A stretch of 64,000 nucleotides of DNA, from NCBI RefSeq assembly GCF_022429645.1, contig NZ_CP092480.1, forward strand, positions 1,842,501-1,906,500. The letters are read 5' to 3'. How positions within the stretch are numbered: the stretch's first letter is position 1; each line of letters starts with the position of its first letter. This stretch comes from Lutibacter sp. A80 (GTDB lineage: Bacteria; Bacteroidota; Bacteroidia; Flavobacteriales; Flavobacteriaceae). The notes beneath the pieces are model-generated. The model saw only the letters and a program-made list of their open reading frames with translations. It did not search any database and was not told where the DNA came from. This document shows positions 9,976-17,903 of this stretch, piece after piece. Position numbers and translations under genes: made by a program.

Positions 9976-11622
9976 TTATTTCAAATTTTTATGAATAATA
10001 AATCCACCTAAAACCATAACAAAAAACCCCATACAACCAACAAGTAATGCTCCATTTTCAGCTAGAAAAGACAACAAAAAGATTAATAAACCTGTGGATG
10101 CAACACCTATACCAATAACACGGCCTCCTTTTGCATTTCCTTTTGTTGAATCTTCCTCTGTTGAATCCAACTGTAATTCATTAATTTTTATATATTTTAG
10201 ATAATCTATCTTATCGCTTTTATTAATGAAAAAATAAAATTCTGTTAGAGCTAATAATAATATAGGTATACCTACTCCAAAACTCATTTCTAAAGTTCTA
10301 CTCAAGGTAAAGTTGTATAATTCAGGTGTTATAAACTTGAAAAAGCTATTAATAATTAATGCAATTATTGTTACAAATAAGGAAGTTTTACCTGTTTGCC
10401 TGCTTGAAAACATAGCCCATAATGGAGGTAAAAACATTGCGCCTCCTGTAATAGCAGCCAAAGACAAAACAAATTCTACAACACCTCCTAAAAAGGGTAC
10501 TAATAATGCTACAACTATAGTTATTAAACCTAAAATTACTGTTGATAGTTTTGCTACTTTTATAAGTTGTTGTGTAGTTACTTTTGGTCTAAAATGCTTA
10601 TAAACATCGTTTGTCAATACACCTGCAGAAATATTTAAAGTTGTATTTACAGAACTAGAAGTTGCAAAAATCATTCCACCTAGCATAAGTCCTAACATTC
10701 CAACAGGTAGTACCTCTTTACACATTAACAAATAAGCGCCCTCACTTGCAAGCCCATCTAAATTAGGGTTTAACACTCGATAAATCATAGGAGGTAACAT
10801 CCAAATAATCGGGCTTATTACATATAAAGCTCCAAAAAGCCATCCCACTTTTTTAGCTTCTTTAGGTGTTGAAACACTAGTATATCTTTGCACGTAAGCC
10901 CAATTCCCGGCAATAAAGAAAAGATTATAAAACCCAAAAGCAATAATAAATCCCCACGAATATTCTTCATTTACTAAATTAAAGAATCCAACAGGAGCAT
11001 TTGCAATAAAATCATTTATTCCCCCAATTTTGTTTAAGGATAATGGAACCACAATTAATACTGCCGCAGTAAGAACAACAAACTGTAATACATCTGTAAC
11101 TATAACTGCCCATAGACCACCTACAGCTGTATAAATAAGAATTAATATACCTAAAATTATAATACTTGTAGTAATTGGTACACCTGTAGATACTTCAACT
11201 ATCTTAGCAACTGGATATAAAAAAGCTCCCGTTGTAAATAATGAAATAACCAAAAATAAATATGTATATACTTTTTGCGTATTATAACCCAACCTATTTG
11301 TTATAAATTCTGCAGCCGTTAAAGCTTTTGTTTTACGCCATTTTGGAGCAATAAAAAATCCGATTACAAATCCAGCAGCTGCCATAGTTAACTGAATAGT
11401 AACTGCTACCCAACCACTATCGTATGCTATGGATCCCCAAACAACAAAAGTACCTGCTGAGAAAAAACTCATAAATAAAGATAAACCACTCATCCACCAA
11501 GGCAAATTACCTCCTGCAGCAAAATATGATTTCATGTTTTTCCCAGATTTGGAAAAAGAAAGACCACAAATAAAAATTAGAATTGTGAATATAATTATGA
11601 TACCGATATCTATAGTTCCCAA
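9976..11622 (-). CDS. Sodium:solute symporter (SSS/SGLT family)
   Basis: Inner-membrane Na+-coupled transporter, most likely for the sugar or aglycone released by this locus. It has about 13-14 hydrophobic segments over 548 aa. SSS-type features include the GGLWAVIVTDVLQFVVL block (residues about 168-184) and a charged C-terminal linker (about 470-500) before the last two helices. It is the first gene of the minus-strand locus, 390 bp from the divergent lacI-type gene. A -7 element at 11649-11656 lies 27 bp before the start codon, and three LacI-type operators lie further upstream. This makes it the best-supported direct target of the regulator. Family assignment is firm; the substrate is inferred only from context. 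Confidence 0.92.
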   Translation of the reverse strand: MGTIDIGIIIIFTILIFICGLSFSKSGKNMKSYFAAGGNLPWWMSGLSLFMSFFSAGTFVVWGSIAYDSGWVAVTIQLTMAAAGFVIGFFIAPKWRKTKALTAAEFITNRLGYNTQKVYTYLFLVISLFTTGAFLYPVAKIVEVSTGVPITTSIIILGILILIYTAVGGLWAVIVTDVLQFVVLTAAVLIVVPLSLNKIGGINDFIANAPVGFFNLVNEEYSWGFIIAFGFYNLFFIAGNWAYVQRYTSVSTPKEAKKVGWLFGALYVISPIIWMLPPMIYRVLNPNLDGLASEGAYLLMCKEVLPVGMLGLMLGGMIFATSSSVNTTLNISAGVLTNDVYKHFRPKVTTQQLIKVAKLSTVILGLITIVVALLVPFLGGVVEFVLSLAAITGGAMFLPPLWAMFSSRQTGKTSLFVTIIALIINSFFKFITPELYNFTLSRTLEMSFGVGIPILLLALTEFYFFINKSDKIDYLKYIKINELQLDSTEEDSTKGNAKGGRVIGIGVASTGLLIFLLSFLAENGALLVGCMGFFVMVLGGFIIHKNLK

Positions 11623-11648
11623 AATTGTCTAGTTTAATTTAGTTTAAT

Positions 11649-11656
11649 CAAAAATA
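11649..11656 (-). promoter_or_regulatory. -7 element of the utilisation-locus promoter
   Basis: Reads TATTTTTG on the minus strand, an exact match to the Bacteroidota TAnnTTTG element, 27 bp before the symporter ATG. No convincing -33 TTG is visible. The operators lie roughly 45-95 bp upstream of it. Confidence 0.5.
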
Positions 11657-11699
11657 TAGATTAAATATATTGTAAGATTATATAGTCTTTAAAATAACA

Positions 11700-11750
11700 C
11701 CGATAACGTTTTCGGAAACGTTTTCGATTTCCGATAACGTTATCGGAAAT
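11700..11750. promoter_or_regulatory. Cluster of three LacI-type palindromic operators
   Basis: Three palindromes centred on CG: CCGATAACGTTTTCGG (11700-11715, one mismatch pair in the arms), CGGAAACGTTTTCG (11713-11726, one mismatch pair), and a perfect 24-bp palindrome at 11727-11750 with core CCGATAACGTTATCGG (11731-11746). Centres are 12 and 19 bp apart. A CG-centred palindrome is what LacI-family HTH dimers bind, and a LacI gene starts 263 bp away. Possible extra half-sites CCGAAAA lie near 11871 and 11893. Confidence 0.8.
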
Positions 11751-11936
11751 TAAGTATATTAGTCTTTTTTTATAATTAACCCCTAAAAACAACCATTATA
11801 AAACAAGAAAAAACCATATAAAACCCTCATAATAAACAACATAAACATAACAGCATTATTAATTATTTTAACCGAAAACTTTAGTCTGTTCCCGAAAATT
11901 AACTCTTCATAATAATTTTCACATTGGTATATTTAT

Positions 11937-11944
11937 TATATTTG
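11937..11944 (+). promoter_or_regulatory. -7 element of the lacI-type regulator gene
   Basis: TATATTTG matches TAnnTTTG exactly, 69 bp before the ATG at 12013. The nearest TTG (11924-11926) is too close for a -33 element, so support rests on the -7 match. The rest of the 11751-12012 stretch is A+T-rich and shows no gene. Confidence 0.4.
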
Positions 11945-12012
11945 ATTCATATCTTTAAAGGAAAGCTACAATTTTAAAATCAATTTTTTTCTTAATTATA
12001 TTCAATAAAACT

Positions 12013-13029
12013 ATGAACTATATAACGATAAAAGATGTTGCTAAACGATTGAATATTTCAGTTTCTACAGTTTCAAGAGCCTTTAATGATAAATATGACA
12101 TAAAAAAAGAAACTAAAGAACTTATATTAAAAACTGCAATAGAAATGGGGTATCGCCCTAATCCTATGGCTAAAAAACTAATTCAAAAAAGATCATTTAA
12201 TATTGGTATTGTTGTCCCTGAATTTATAAATGATTTCTTTCCTGAAGTTATTATTGGAGCTCAAGAAATTTTATTTGAAAAGGGATATCAAGTTTTAATA
12301 ACTCAATCAAATGAATGTTTTGAAACCGAACTAAAAAACGTTAAAACTTTAGAAGATAATATGGTAGAAGGTCTTTTATTATCCATTTCTAGTGAAACCA
12401 GTAATACCGAATATTATCAAAAATTAATAGAATCTGGCTTACCTATTGTTCTTTTTAATCGTGTAAATAAAAACCTTAAGGCTTCTAAAGTATTATTTAA
12501 TGATTACAAGTGGGCTTTTTTTGCTACAGAGCATTTAATAACTCAAGGATACAAAAAAATTGTTCATCTTAAAGGTACAGGAACACTTTCTCTTTCACAT
12601 GAAAGGTCAAGAGGATTTACAGATGCTTTTAAAAAACACAAAATAGCTATTACAAAAGATAAAATAATACCTACTGGTTTTAATATTGAAGATGGCATGC
12701 GAGTTGCTGAAAACATGATTAAGAATAATAACATTCCTGATGCTATTTTTGCTTGTAATGATCCATCTGCCATTGGTGCTATGAAAGTTTTCAAAAAAAA
12801 TGGTTATAACATACCAAACGACATTGCGTTTGTTGGTTTTACAGAGTCTAAAATAGCAGATTTAATTGATCCTCCATTAACTTCTGTTTCCCAACCAACT
12901 CTAGACATTGGTAGAGAAGCCGCAAAATTACTAATTGAACAAATTGAAAACCGTACCAATACTTTTATTCCGCAAACTATTATTTTAAATGGACAATTAA
13001 ATATACGAGAATCCACTGTTAAAATTTAA
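12013..13029 (+). CDS. LacI/GalR-family transcriptional regulator
   Basis: Sugar-responsive DNA-binding repressor or activator. The N-terminal LacI helix-turn-helix (ITIKDVAKRLNISVSTVSRA, residues 4-23) is followed by a hinge helix region (RPNPMAKKL at 49-57). A periplasmic-binding-protein-like effector domain (about 60-330) contains the usual FACNDPSAIGAMKV and IPNDIAFVGF blocks. The length of 338 aa is normal. It is divergent from the symporter, and the intergenic palindromes are its obvious binding sites. Many Bacteroidota loci of this type use hybrid two-component, AraC or SusR regulators; LacI control is less common and suggests a small, soluble cytoplasmic inducer, perhaps a mono- or disaccharide product. 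Confidence 0.95.
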   Translation: MNYITIKDVAKRLNISVSTVSRAFNDKYDIKKETKELILKTAIEMGYRPNPMAKKLIQKRSFNIGIVVPEFINDFFPEVIIGAQEILFEKGYQVLITQSNECFETELKNVKTLEDNMVEGLLLSISSETSNTEYYQKLIESGLPIVLFNRVNKNLKASKVLFNDYKWAFFATEHLITQGYKKIVHLKGTGTLSLSHERSRGFTDAFKKHKIAITKDKIIPTGFNIEDGMRVAENMIKNNNIPDAIFACNDPSAIGAMKVFKKNGYNIPNDIAFVGFTESKIADLIDPPLTSVSQPTLDIGREAAKLLIEQIENRTNTFIPQTIILNGQLNIRESTVKI

Positions 13030-13112
13030 GCTACCTACTTTTTAAATTTTAGTTATTAAGATTAAAAGTGTTATTGAACAATTATTCTAATAACCCAATA
13101 ATTTATTTCGTT

Positions 13113-13147
13113 AAATAAAAAAGGCATTGACAAAAATCAACACCTTT
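13113..13147 (-). terminator. Probable terminator after the yqeY-tRNA-Arg unit
   Basis: On the minus strand AAAGG..TTGA pairs with TCAA..CCUUU (13120-13130 with 13137-13147, 2x2 internal loop), followed by a U-rich run (13111-13122 complement). It lies 47 bp past the tRNA 3' end and 84 bp past the lacI stop codon. The plus strand lacks a U-tract here. Confidence 0.5.
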
Positions 13148-13193
13148 AGCTATTCTATAACATTATTTTAAAATGCTACATTAAAAACTTTAG

Positions 13194-13267
13194 TGACCCC
13201 GGTAGGATTCAAACCTACAACCGCTGGAGCCGAAATCCAGTGCGCTATTCAGTTGCGCCACGAGGCC
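13194..13267 (-). tRNA. tRNA-Arg, anticodon TCG
   Basis: A complete cloverleaf can be folded on the minus strand. The acceptor GGCCTCG pairs with CGGGGTC with two G.T pairs. The D-stem is GCGC/GCGC, the anticodon stem CTGGA/TCCAG has loop TTTCGGC (anticodon TCG at 13231-13233), and the T-stem is GTAGG/CCTAC. The discriminator base is A at 13194. CCA is not encoded. The gene starts 11 bp after the yqeY stop codon with no visible promoter, so it is probably co-transcribed with yqeY and cut out. Confidence 0.95.
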
Positions 13268-13278
13268 CTAATTATAAT

Positions 13279-13728
13279 TTATGCTAACAACTGTTTTACA
13301 GCATTAGAAATTGCTTTACCATCAGCTTTACCAGCTAATTGTTTAGAAGCCATACCCATTACTTTACCCATATCTTTCATAGATGTTGCTCCAACTTTTG
13401 CTATAATCTCTTCAATAATTTTATTTAAAGCAGCTTGATCTAATTGTTCTGGTAAAAATTGAGCAATAATCTCAACTTGTGCTAGCTCAGGAGCTGCTAA
13501 ATCATCTCTACCTTGTTCTTTGTACAAGGTTGCACTATCTTTTCGTTGTTTTACTAATTTTTGAAGTAGCTTTATTTCTTCTGCTTCTGTTAAATCTTCA
13601 GTTGCTCCAGTTTTAGTTTGCGCTAATAGTATTTCAGACTTTATGGCTCTTAAAGATTCTAAAGCTATTTTATCTTTAGATTTCATAGCTTCTTTAATTT
13701 TAACCATTAATTTTTGCTGTAAACTCAT
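13279..13728 (-). CDS. GatB/YqeY domain-containing protein
   Basis: Small (149 aa) helical YqeY-family protein. It is related to the tail domain of the GatB subunit of the tRNA-dependent amidotransferase but stands alone; its cellular role is unsettled. The family pattern is present: an N-terminal MSLQQKLMVKIKEAMKSKDK, the central KLVKQRKDSATLYKEQGRDDLA (in two pieces, about 74-95) and the C-terminal KDMGKVMGMASKQLAGKADG. It lies downstream of ftsZ but is separated by a strong terminator, so it is transcribed by read-through or from a promoter I cannot identify. A tRNA-Arg gene follows at once. Confidence 0.92.
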   Translation of the reverse strand: MSLQQKLMVKIKEAMKSKDKIALESLRAIKSEILLAQTKTGATEDLTEAEEIKLLQKLVKQRKDSATLYKEQGRDDLAAPELAQVEIIAQFLPEQLDQAALNKIIEEIIAKVGATSMKDMGKVMGMASKQLAGKADGKAISNAVKQLLA

Positions 13729-13752
13729 AATTTAAATTTTGTTGCACGAAGA

Positions 13753-13802
13753 TAAAAAAAAGAACTCGAAAATCTTTAATTTTAAGAAAGATTTCCGAGT
13801 TC
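13753..13802 (-). terminator. Strong rho-independent terminator of the dcw cluster
   Basis: A 16-bp stem (13762-13777 with 13787-13802, 9-nt loop) is fully paired in minus-strand RNA, counting one G.U pair. It is followed by about nine U residues (complement of 13753-13761). It lies 47 bp after the ftsZ stop codon and ends the mraZ-ftsZ transcript. Confidence 0.85.
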
Positions 13803-13849
13803 AAAACTTAGAAAATTAATCTAAGGATTCCTGTCTTTGGGCAACATTT

Positions 13850-15784
13850 TTAGTCTACATTATCATGTAAAAATGAGTTGTTCGATCTAAATTTCAAATC
13901 ATCATTTCCATCAATATCTAATGTAGTTCTTGACTGATTAATTTCTGAAGAATGTGATGTTCTATCTAATTGAACTCCCATTCTTTTATAAGCTGGTTCT
14001 TTTTCAATTTCATCAATATTTTTATTTACCTTATTGATAAATTTATAGTTGAAATTTTTCATTTTTTCTCTTCGATCTTTAGCTCTTTTTTGTAATTCTG
14101 CAATTGTTAAGTCTAAAGGCGAAACTTCTTTATGATCAACTACCTCTTGGTTATTTACATTTACATCAACTTCAGTTTTATTAGTAGAGCGCAAGGTCAG
14201 ATTTAATTCTTCATTTACTACTTCTATATTTTTATTTTCAGCTGGTTTTGATGCATTGGTTAAATTATTTTCTAACTCGGTGTAATCTTCTAACTTAAAA
14301 TAAACATCTTTTTCAACTTTTTTTTCTGGCTCAACTACTTTATGATCAACTACCTCAATAGAGTTTATTTTAATTTCCTGATCTTGAGTAACAGTTTTTT
14401 GCGGTTTTTTTGGAAGTGGCATATCAAACGTTAATTCAATCTGCTTCTCATTTTCATCTTTTACTATTGGTGCTACCTCCTTAGCTTCTGGTTGAACTGA
14501 AGTGATTACAAAATCATCGTCATCTATTGTATTTACAGAAATTTCCTCATGTACAACATCTATATTTTTTATAAATTCTGTAGTAGGAATAATTGAAAAA
14601 TCATCTTCATTTTCCTCTTCATCTCCTAAATCAAAAATAACTTTATCTTCAACAACGTCATTTGTATCATTGGCTGTTTTATCCGTTGTTGTTGACATCG
14701 TTTTAACTGTATCATTTTCTAAAAAATCGAAAGAAGCCTCTTGTTCATCACCTAAAGTATGAATAATTTTTTTGGCTTCCAAATTTGAAATTTCATGTTG
14801 TTGAGCTTTATTAAATCCCGTTGCAACTATAGTAACTGCAATAGCATCTCCTAAATTTTCATCTTCACCAACACCCATTATAATATTTACATTAGATTTT
14901 GCTTCGGATTGAATGTAGTCGTTAATTTCACCAATTTCATCTATTGTAATTTCTTCAGCACCTGAAACAATTAACAACAATACGTTTTTAGCTCCTGTAA
15001 TTTTATTGTCATCTAATAGAGGAGAATCTAATGCTTTAGAAATAGCTTCTAAAGATCTATTTGCTCCTGATGCAGTTGCAGACCCCATAATTGCAGTACC
15101 ACTATTAGAAAGTACAGTTTTTGCATCTTTTAAATCTATATTTTGAGTGTAATGGTGTGTTATAACCTCTGCAATACCTCTAGATGCAGTCGATAAAACT
15201 TCATCTGCTTTAGAGAATCCTGCTTTAAAGCCAAGATTACCATACACTTCTCTTAATTTATTATTATTTATTACCAATAAAGAATCTACATATTCACGTA
15301 ACCTTTCAATACCTTTTTGAGCCTGACTATTACGCATTTTACCTTCAAAAGAAAAAGGAATTGTAACCACACCAATAGTTAACAAATCTAATTCACGCGC
15401 AACTTTAGCAATTACAGGAGCTGCACCAGTTCCTGTACCACCACCCATTCCAACAGTTATAAATATCATTTTAGAATTGGTAGAAAGCATATCTTTTATT
15501 TCTTGAATACTTTCTAAGGCTGCTTGCTCTCCAACATCAGGGTTTGCTCCTGCTCCTAAACCTTCTGTTAAGGATACTCCTAATTGAATTTTTGTTGGAA
15601 TTGGACTGTTTTGTAATGCCTGAGCATCGGTATTACAAACTACAAAGTCAACTCCATCAATTCCTTGTGAATACATGTGGTTTACAGCATTGCTACCTCC
15701 ACCTCCTACTCCTATTACTTTTATTACGTTTGATTGATTTTTCGGTAAATCGAATGAAATATTGCTAAAATCTGAACTGCTCAT
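13850..15784 (-). CDS. ftsZ: Cell division protein FtsZ (long C-terminal linker)
   Basis: Tubulin-like GTPase that forms the division ring. The tubulin signature GGGTGTG is at 114-120, the N-terminal GVGGGGSNAV is at 25-34, and the T7-loop region is near NIDLKDAKTVLS. The globular core ends near residue 330. It is followed by about 300 residues of acidic, low-complexity linker and a conserved C-terminal tail FRSNNSFLHDNVD of the Flavobacteriaceae type. At 644 aa it is much longer than enterobacterial FtsZ (about 380 aa) but usual for this family. The linker contains two copies of VVDHK matching an 18-bp direct DNA repeat (14129-14146 and 14339-14356). It is the last gene of the dcw operon, 52 bp after ftsA. 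Confidence 0.98.
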   Translation of the reverse strand: MSSSDFSNISFDLPKNQSNVIKVIGVGGGGSNAVNHMYSQGIDGVDFVVCNTDAQALQNSPIPTKIQLGVSLTEGLGAGANPDVGEQAALESIQEIKDMLSTNSKMIFITVGMGGGTGTGAAPVIAKVARELDLLTIGVVTIPFSFEGKMRNSQAQKGIERLREYVDSLLVINNNKLREVYGNLGFKAGFSKADEVLSTASRGIAEVITHHYTQNIDLKDAKTVLSNSGTAIMGSATASGANRSLEAISKALDSPLLDDNKITGAKNVLLLIVSGAEEITIDEIGEINDYIQSEAKSNVNIIMGVGEDENLGDAIAVTIVATGFNKAQQHEISNLEAKKIIHTLGDEQEASFDFLENDTVKTMSTTTDKTANDTNDVVEDKVIFDLGDEEENEDDFSIIPTTEFIKNIDVVHEEISVNTIDDDDFVITSVQPEAKEVAPIVKDENEKQIELTFDMPLPKKPQKTVTQDQEIKINSIEVVDHKVVEPEKKVEKDVYFKLEDYTELENNLTNASKPAENKNIEVVNEELNLTLRSTNKTEVDVNVNNQEVVDHKEVSPLDLTIAELQKRAKDRREKMKNFNYKFINKVNKNIDEIEKEPAYKRMGVQLDRTSHSSEINQSRTTLDIDGNDDLKFRSNNSFLHDNVD

Positions 15785-15836
15785 ACTTAATTAATTTATT
15801 GGTGTTATTTTTCTTTTTCTTACTCTTTATATTTTA

Positions 15837-17177
15837 TTATTCTGCGTTGTCTAAAAAATCTCTAAACTTATCAGCCCATTTTTCAAAAATTGTTTTTTTA
15901 GACTCTTGATGTTCTTCAATTTCGTCTACAACTTCTTTCTTTTCTGTTTCTTCTACTTCATTAACAACTTCTTCTTCATCAGCTTGCTGTTGTTTTATTT
16001 TTATATTTTTTTTATCCAGTCTGTTTAAGCCGTTCATTAACAACCCTACAGCAGTAGCATATTGTGGTGTTGAAAAAATTTCATCGGAATCTCCTGCTAA
16101 ATTTTCATTAGGATATCCAATTCTAGTATCCATACCAGTTATATATTCTACCAATTGTTTTAAATGTTTTAGATTAGCTCCACCACCAGTTAAAACAATT
16201 CCTGCTATTAATTTTTTCTTTGGCTCTTCGTGCCCATAATTTTTAATTTCTAAAAATACTTGATCAACAATTTCAACTACACGTGCATGTATTATTTTTG
16301 ATAAGTTTTTTAGAGTAATTTCTTTAGGTTCTCTACCTCTTAAGCCTGGAATAGATACAATCTCATTTTCTTTATTTTCTCCTGGCCAAGCTGACCCAAA
16401 TTTTGTTTTTAATAACTCTGCTTGTTTTTCAATTATAGAACAACCTTCTTTAATATCTTCTGTTATTACATTTCCACCAAATGGGATAACTGCTGTATGG
16501 CGAATAATTCCATTTTTAAAAATAGCTAAATCAGTTGTCCCTCCACCTATATCAATTAAAGCTGCTCCAGCTTCTTTTTCTTCAGCACTTAAAACAGCTT
16601 CAGCAGATGCCAAAGGTTCTAAAGTAATACCTGCTAAATCTAAACCAGCGCTTTTAATACAACGCCCCACATTTCTAATAGAGGAAACTTGCCCTACAAC
16701 AACATGAAAATTTGCTTCTAATCTACCTCCATACATACCAACTGGCTCTACAATTTCTGGTTGACCATCAACTTTAAATTCTTGCGGTAATACATGGATA
16801 ATTTCTTCTCCAGGTAACATTACCAATTTATGAACTTGTTTTTCTAATTTATCTAAATCATCTTCATCAATTACATCTTCTGCATTTGGTCTAGTAATAT
16901 AATCGCTATGTTGTAAACTTCTAATGTGTTGTCCTGCAATGCCTACAACCGCTTCATCAATTTTAATTCCAGAAACAGCAACAGCCTCATCTACTGCCAT
17001 TTGAATAGATTGTATAGTTTGTGTAATATTATTTACAACACCACGGTGTACACCCAAACTCTTGGCTTTTCCAGTACCAAGTAACTCTATTTTACCATAT
17101 TCATTTCTACGACCTATCATAGCAACAATTTTTGTTGTTCCTATATCTAATCCAACTGAAATATCGTTATGTTCCAT
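15837..17177 (-). CDS. ftsA: Cell division protein FtsA
   Basis: Actin-like ATPase that tethers FtsZ to the membrane and recruits late division proteins. The phosphate-1 motif is in GLDIGTTKIVAMIG (9-22) and the phosphate-2 motif in DIGGGTTDLAIF (about 208-219). A charged Glu/Lys-rich linker (about 385-425) leads to a C-terminal amphipathic helix (IFEKWADKFRDFL, about 430-442), the membrane-targeting sequence. At 446 aa it is slightly longer than the E. coli protein because of the linker. It starts 3 bp after ftsQ ends, so translational coupling is likely. Confidence 0.97.
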   Translation of the reverse strand: MEHNDISVGLDIGTTKIVAMIGRRNEYGKIELLGTGKAKSLGVHRGVVNNITQTIQSIQMAVDEAVAVSGIKIDEAVVGIAGQHIRSLQHSDYITRPNAEDVIDEDDLDKLEKQVHKLVMLPGEEIIHVLPQEFKVDGQPEIVEPVGMYGGRLEANFHVVVGQVSSIRNVGRCIKSAGLDLAGITLEPLASAEAVLSAEEKEAGAALIDIGGGTTDLAIFKNGIIRHTAVIPFGGNVITEDIKEGCSIIEKQAELLKTKFGSAWPGENKENEIVSIPGLRGREPKEITLKNLSKIIHARVVEIVDQVFLEIKNYGHEEPKKKLIAGIVLTGGGANLKHLKQLVEYITGMDTRIGYPNENLAGDSDEIFSTPQYATAVGLLMNGLNRLDKKNIKIKQQQADEEEVVNEVEETEKKEVVDEIEEHQESKKTIFEKWADKFRDFLDNAE

Positions 17178-17180
17178 ACC

Positions 17181-17903
17181 CTACTTTTTTGTACAAACAA
17201 CTTGGTTGTTATATTTTAAATTTATTGACGTATATTTATCTATTGTTTTATCAGCCATTGTTTTATTAAAAAACGACTTTAGGTTTTTAAATTTTGAATC
17301 TAAATTATCAATAGCACCTATTTCAATATCTTGCTCTCCTATTCTAGTTTTTAAAATAAACTGATTTTTTTGTGTTTTTTGCACACCAACAATTTGTTTT
17401 TTTAAAAATTCATCGTTTAAAATTGTTGTTACTAAAAGATAAATTTCATCTATATCTTTATCAATTATATTACCTGAAACCAATAAAACTCTTGCTGAAT
17501 GATTTTCTGACAAAGGCATTTTTTTGGCCTGTTTATCAATATAATAACTATCAGCATTAGATACAACTCTAGCAATTGGGGTACGCTGCTTTATTTTAGC
17601 TTTAAGCACACCATCAACTGTTAAGAAAACAGCTGCTTTTTCCACCATGGGGTGTGATAAAACATTCGCTTCTAGTTTTTGTAAATCTATAACAGTTTTA
17701 GCTTCATTTAGAACTGGTATTCCATTTTGTATTAACAATTTATTAACCATATCATAATTCATAAAAAGATTACCTCCTTGCCCAAATTCAACAACAATAT
17801 CCCCCACTTTTTTAGCAGTGTGTTTATGGTGCGAAAACCCATACAAAAACACCACCAAACTCAGTAGTAAAAATCCCTTTATGTAATTCCAATTAATTTT
17901 CAA
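17181..17903 (-). CDS. ftsQ: Cell division protein FtsQ/DivIB
   Basis: Bitopic inner-membrane division protein linking cytoplasmic and periplasmic parts of the divisome. One transmembrane helix lies at about residues 5-23 (WNYIKGFLLLSLVVFLYGF). The periplasmic part has a POTRA-like start (about 30-95) and a beta domain with TPIARVVSNADSYYIDKQAK. Sequence conservation in this family is low, so the call rests partly on its place between murC and ftsA. It overlaps the murC end by 11 bp. The length of 240 aa is normal for the phylum. Confidence 0.93.
   Translation of the reverse strand: MKINWNYIKGFLLLSLVVFLYGFSHHKHTAKKVGDIVVEFGQGGNLFMNYDMVNKLLIQNGIPVLNEAKTVIDLQKLEANVLSHPMVEKAAVFLTVDGVLKAKIKQRTPIARVVSNADSYYIDKQAKKMPLSENHSARVLLVSGNIIDKDIDEIYLLVTTILNDEFLKKQIVGVQKTQKNQFILKTRIGEQDIEIGAIDNLDSKFKNLKSFFNKTMADKTIDKYTSINLKYNNQVVCTKK

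Noticed and set aside
9646-10011. 121-aa plus-strand ORF over the FAD oxidoreductase start
   Set aside because: Antisense shadow of a gene with clear family motifs; no promoter or homology cue.
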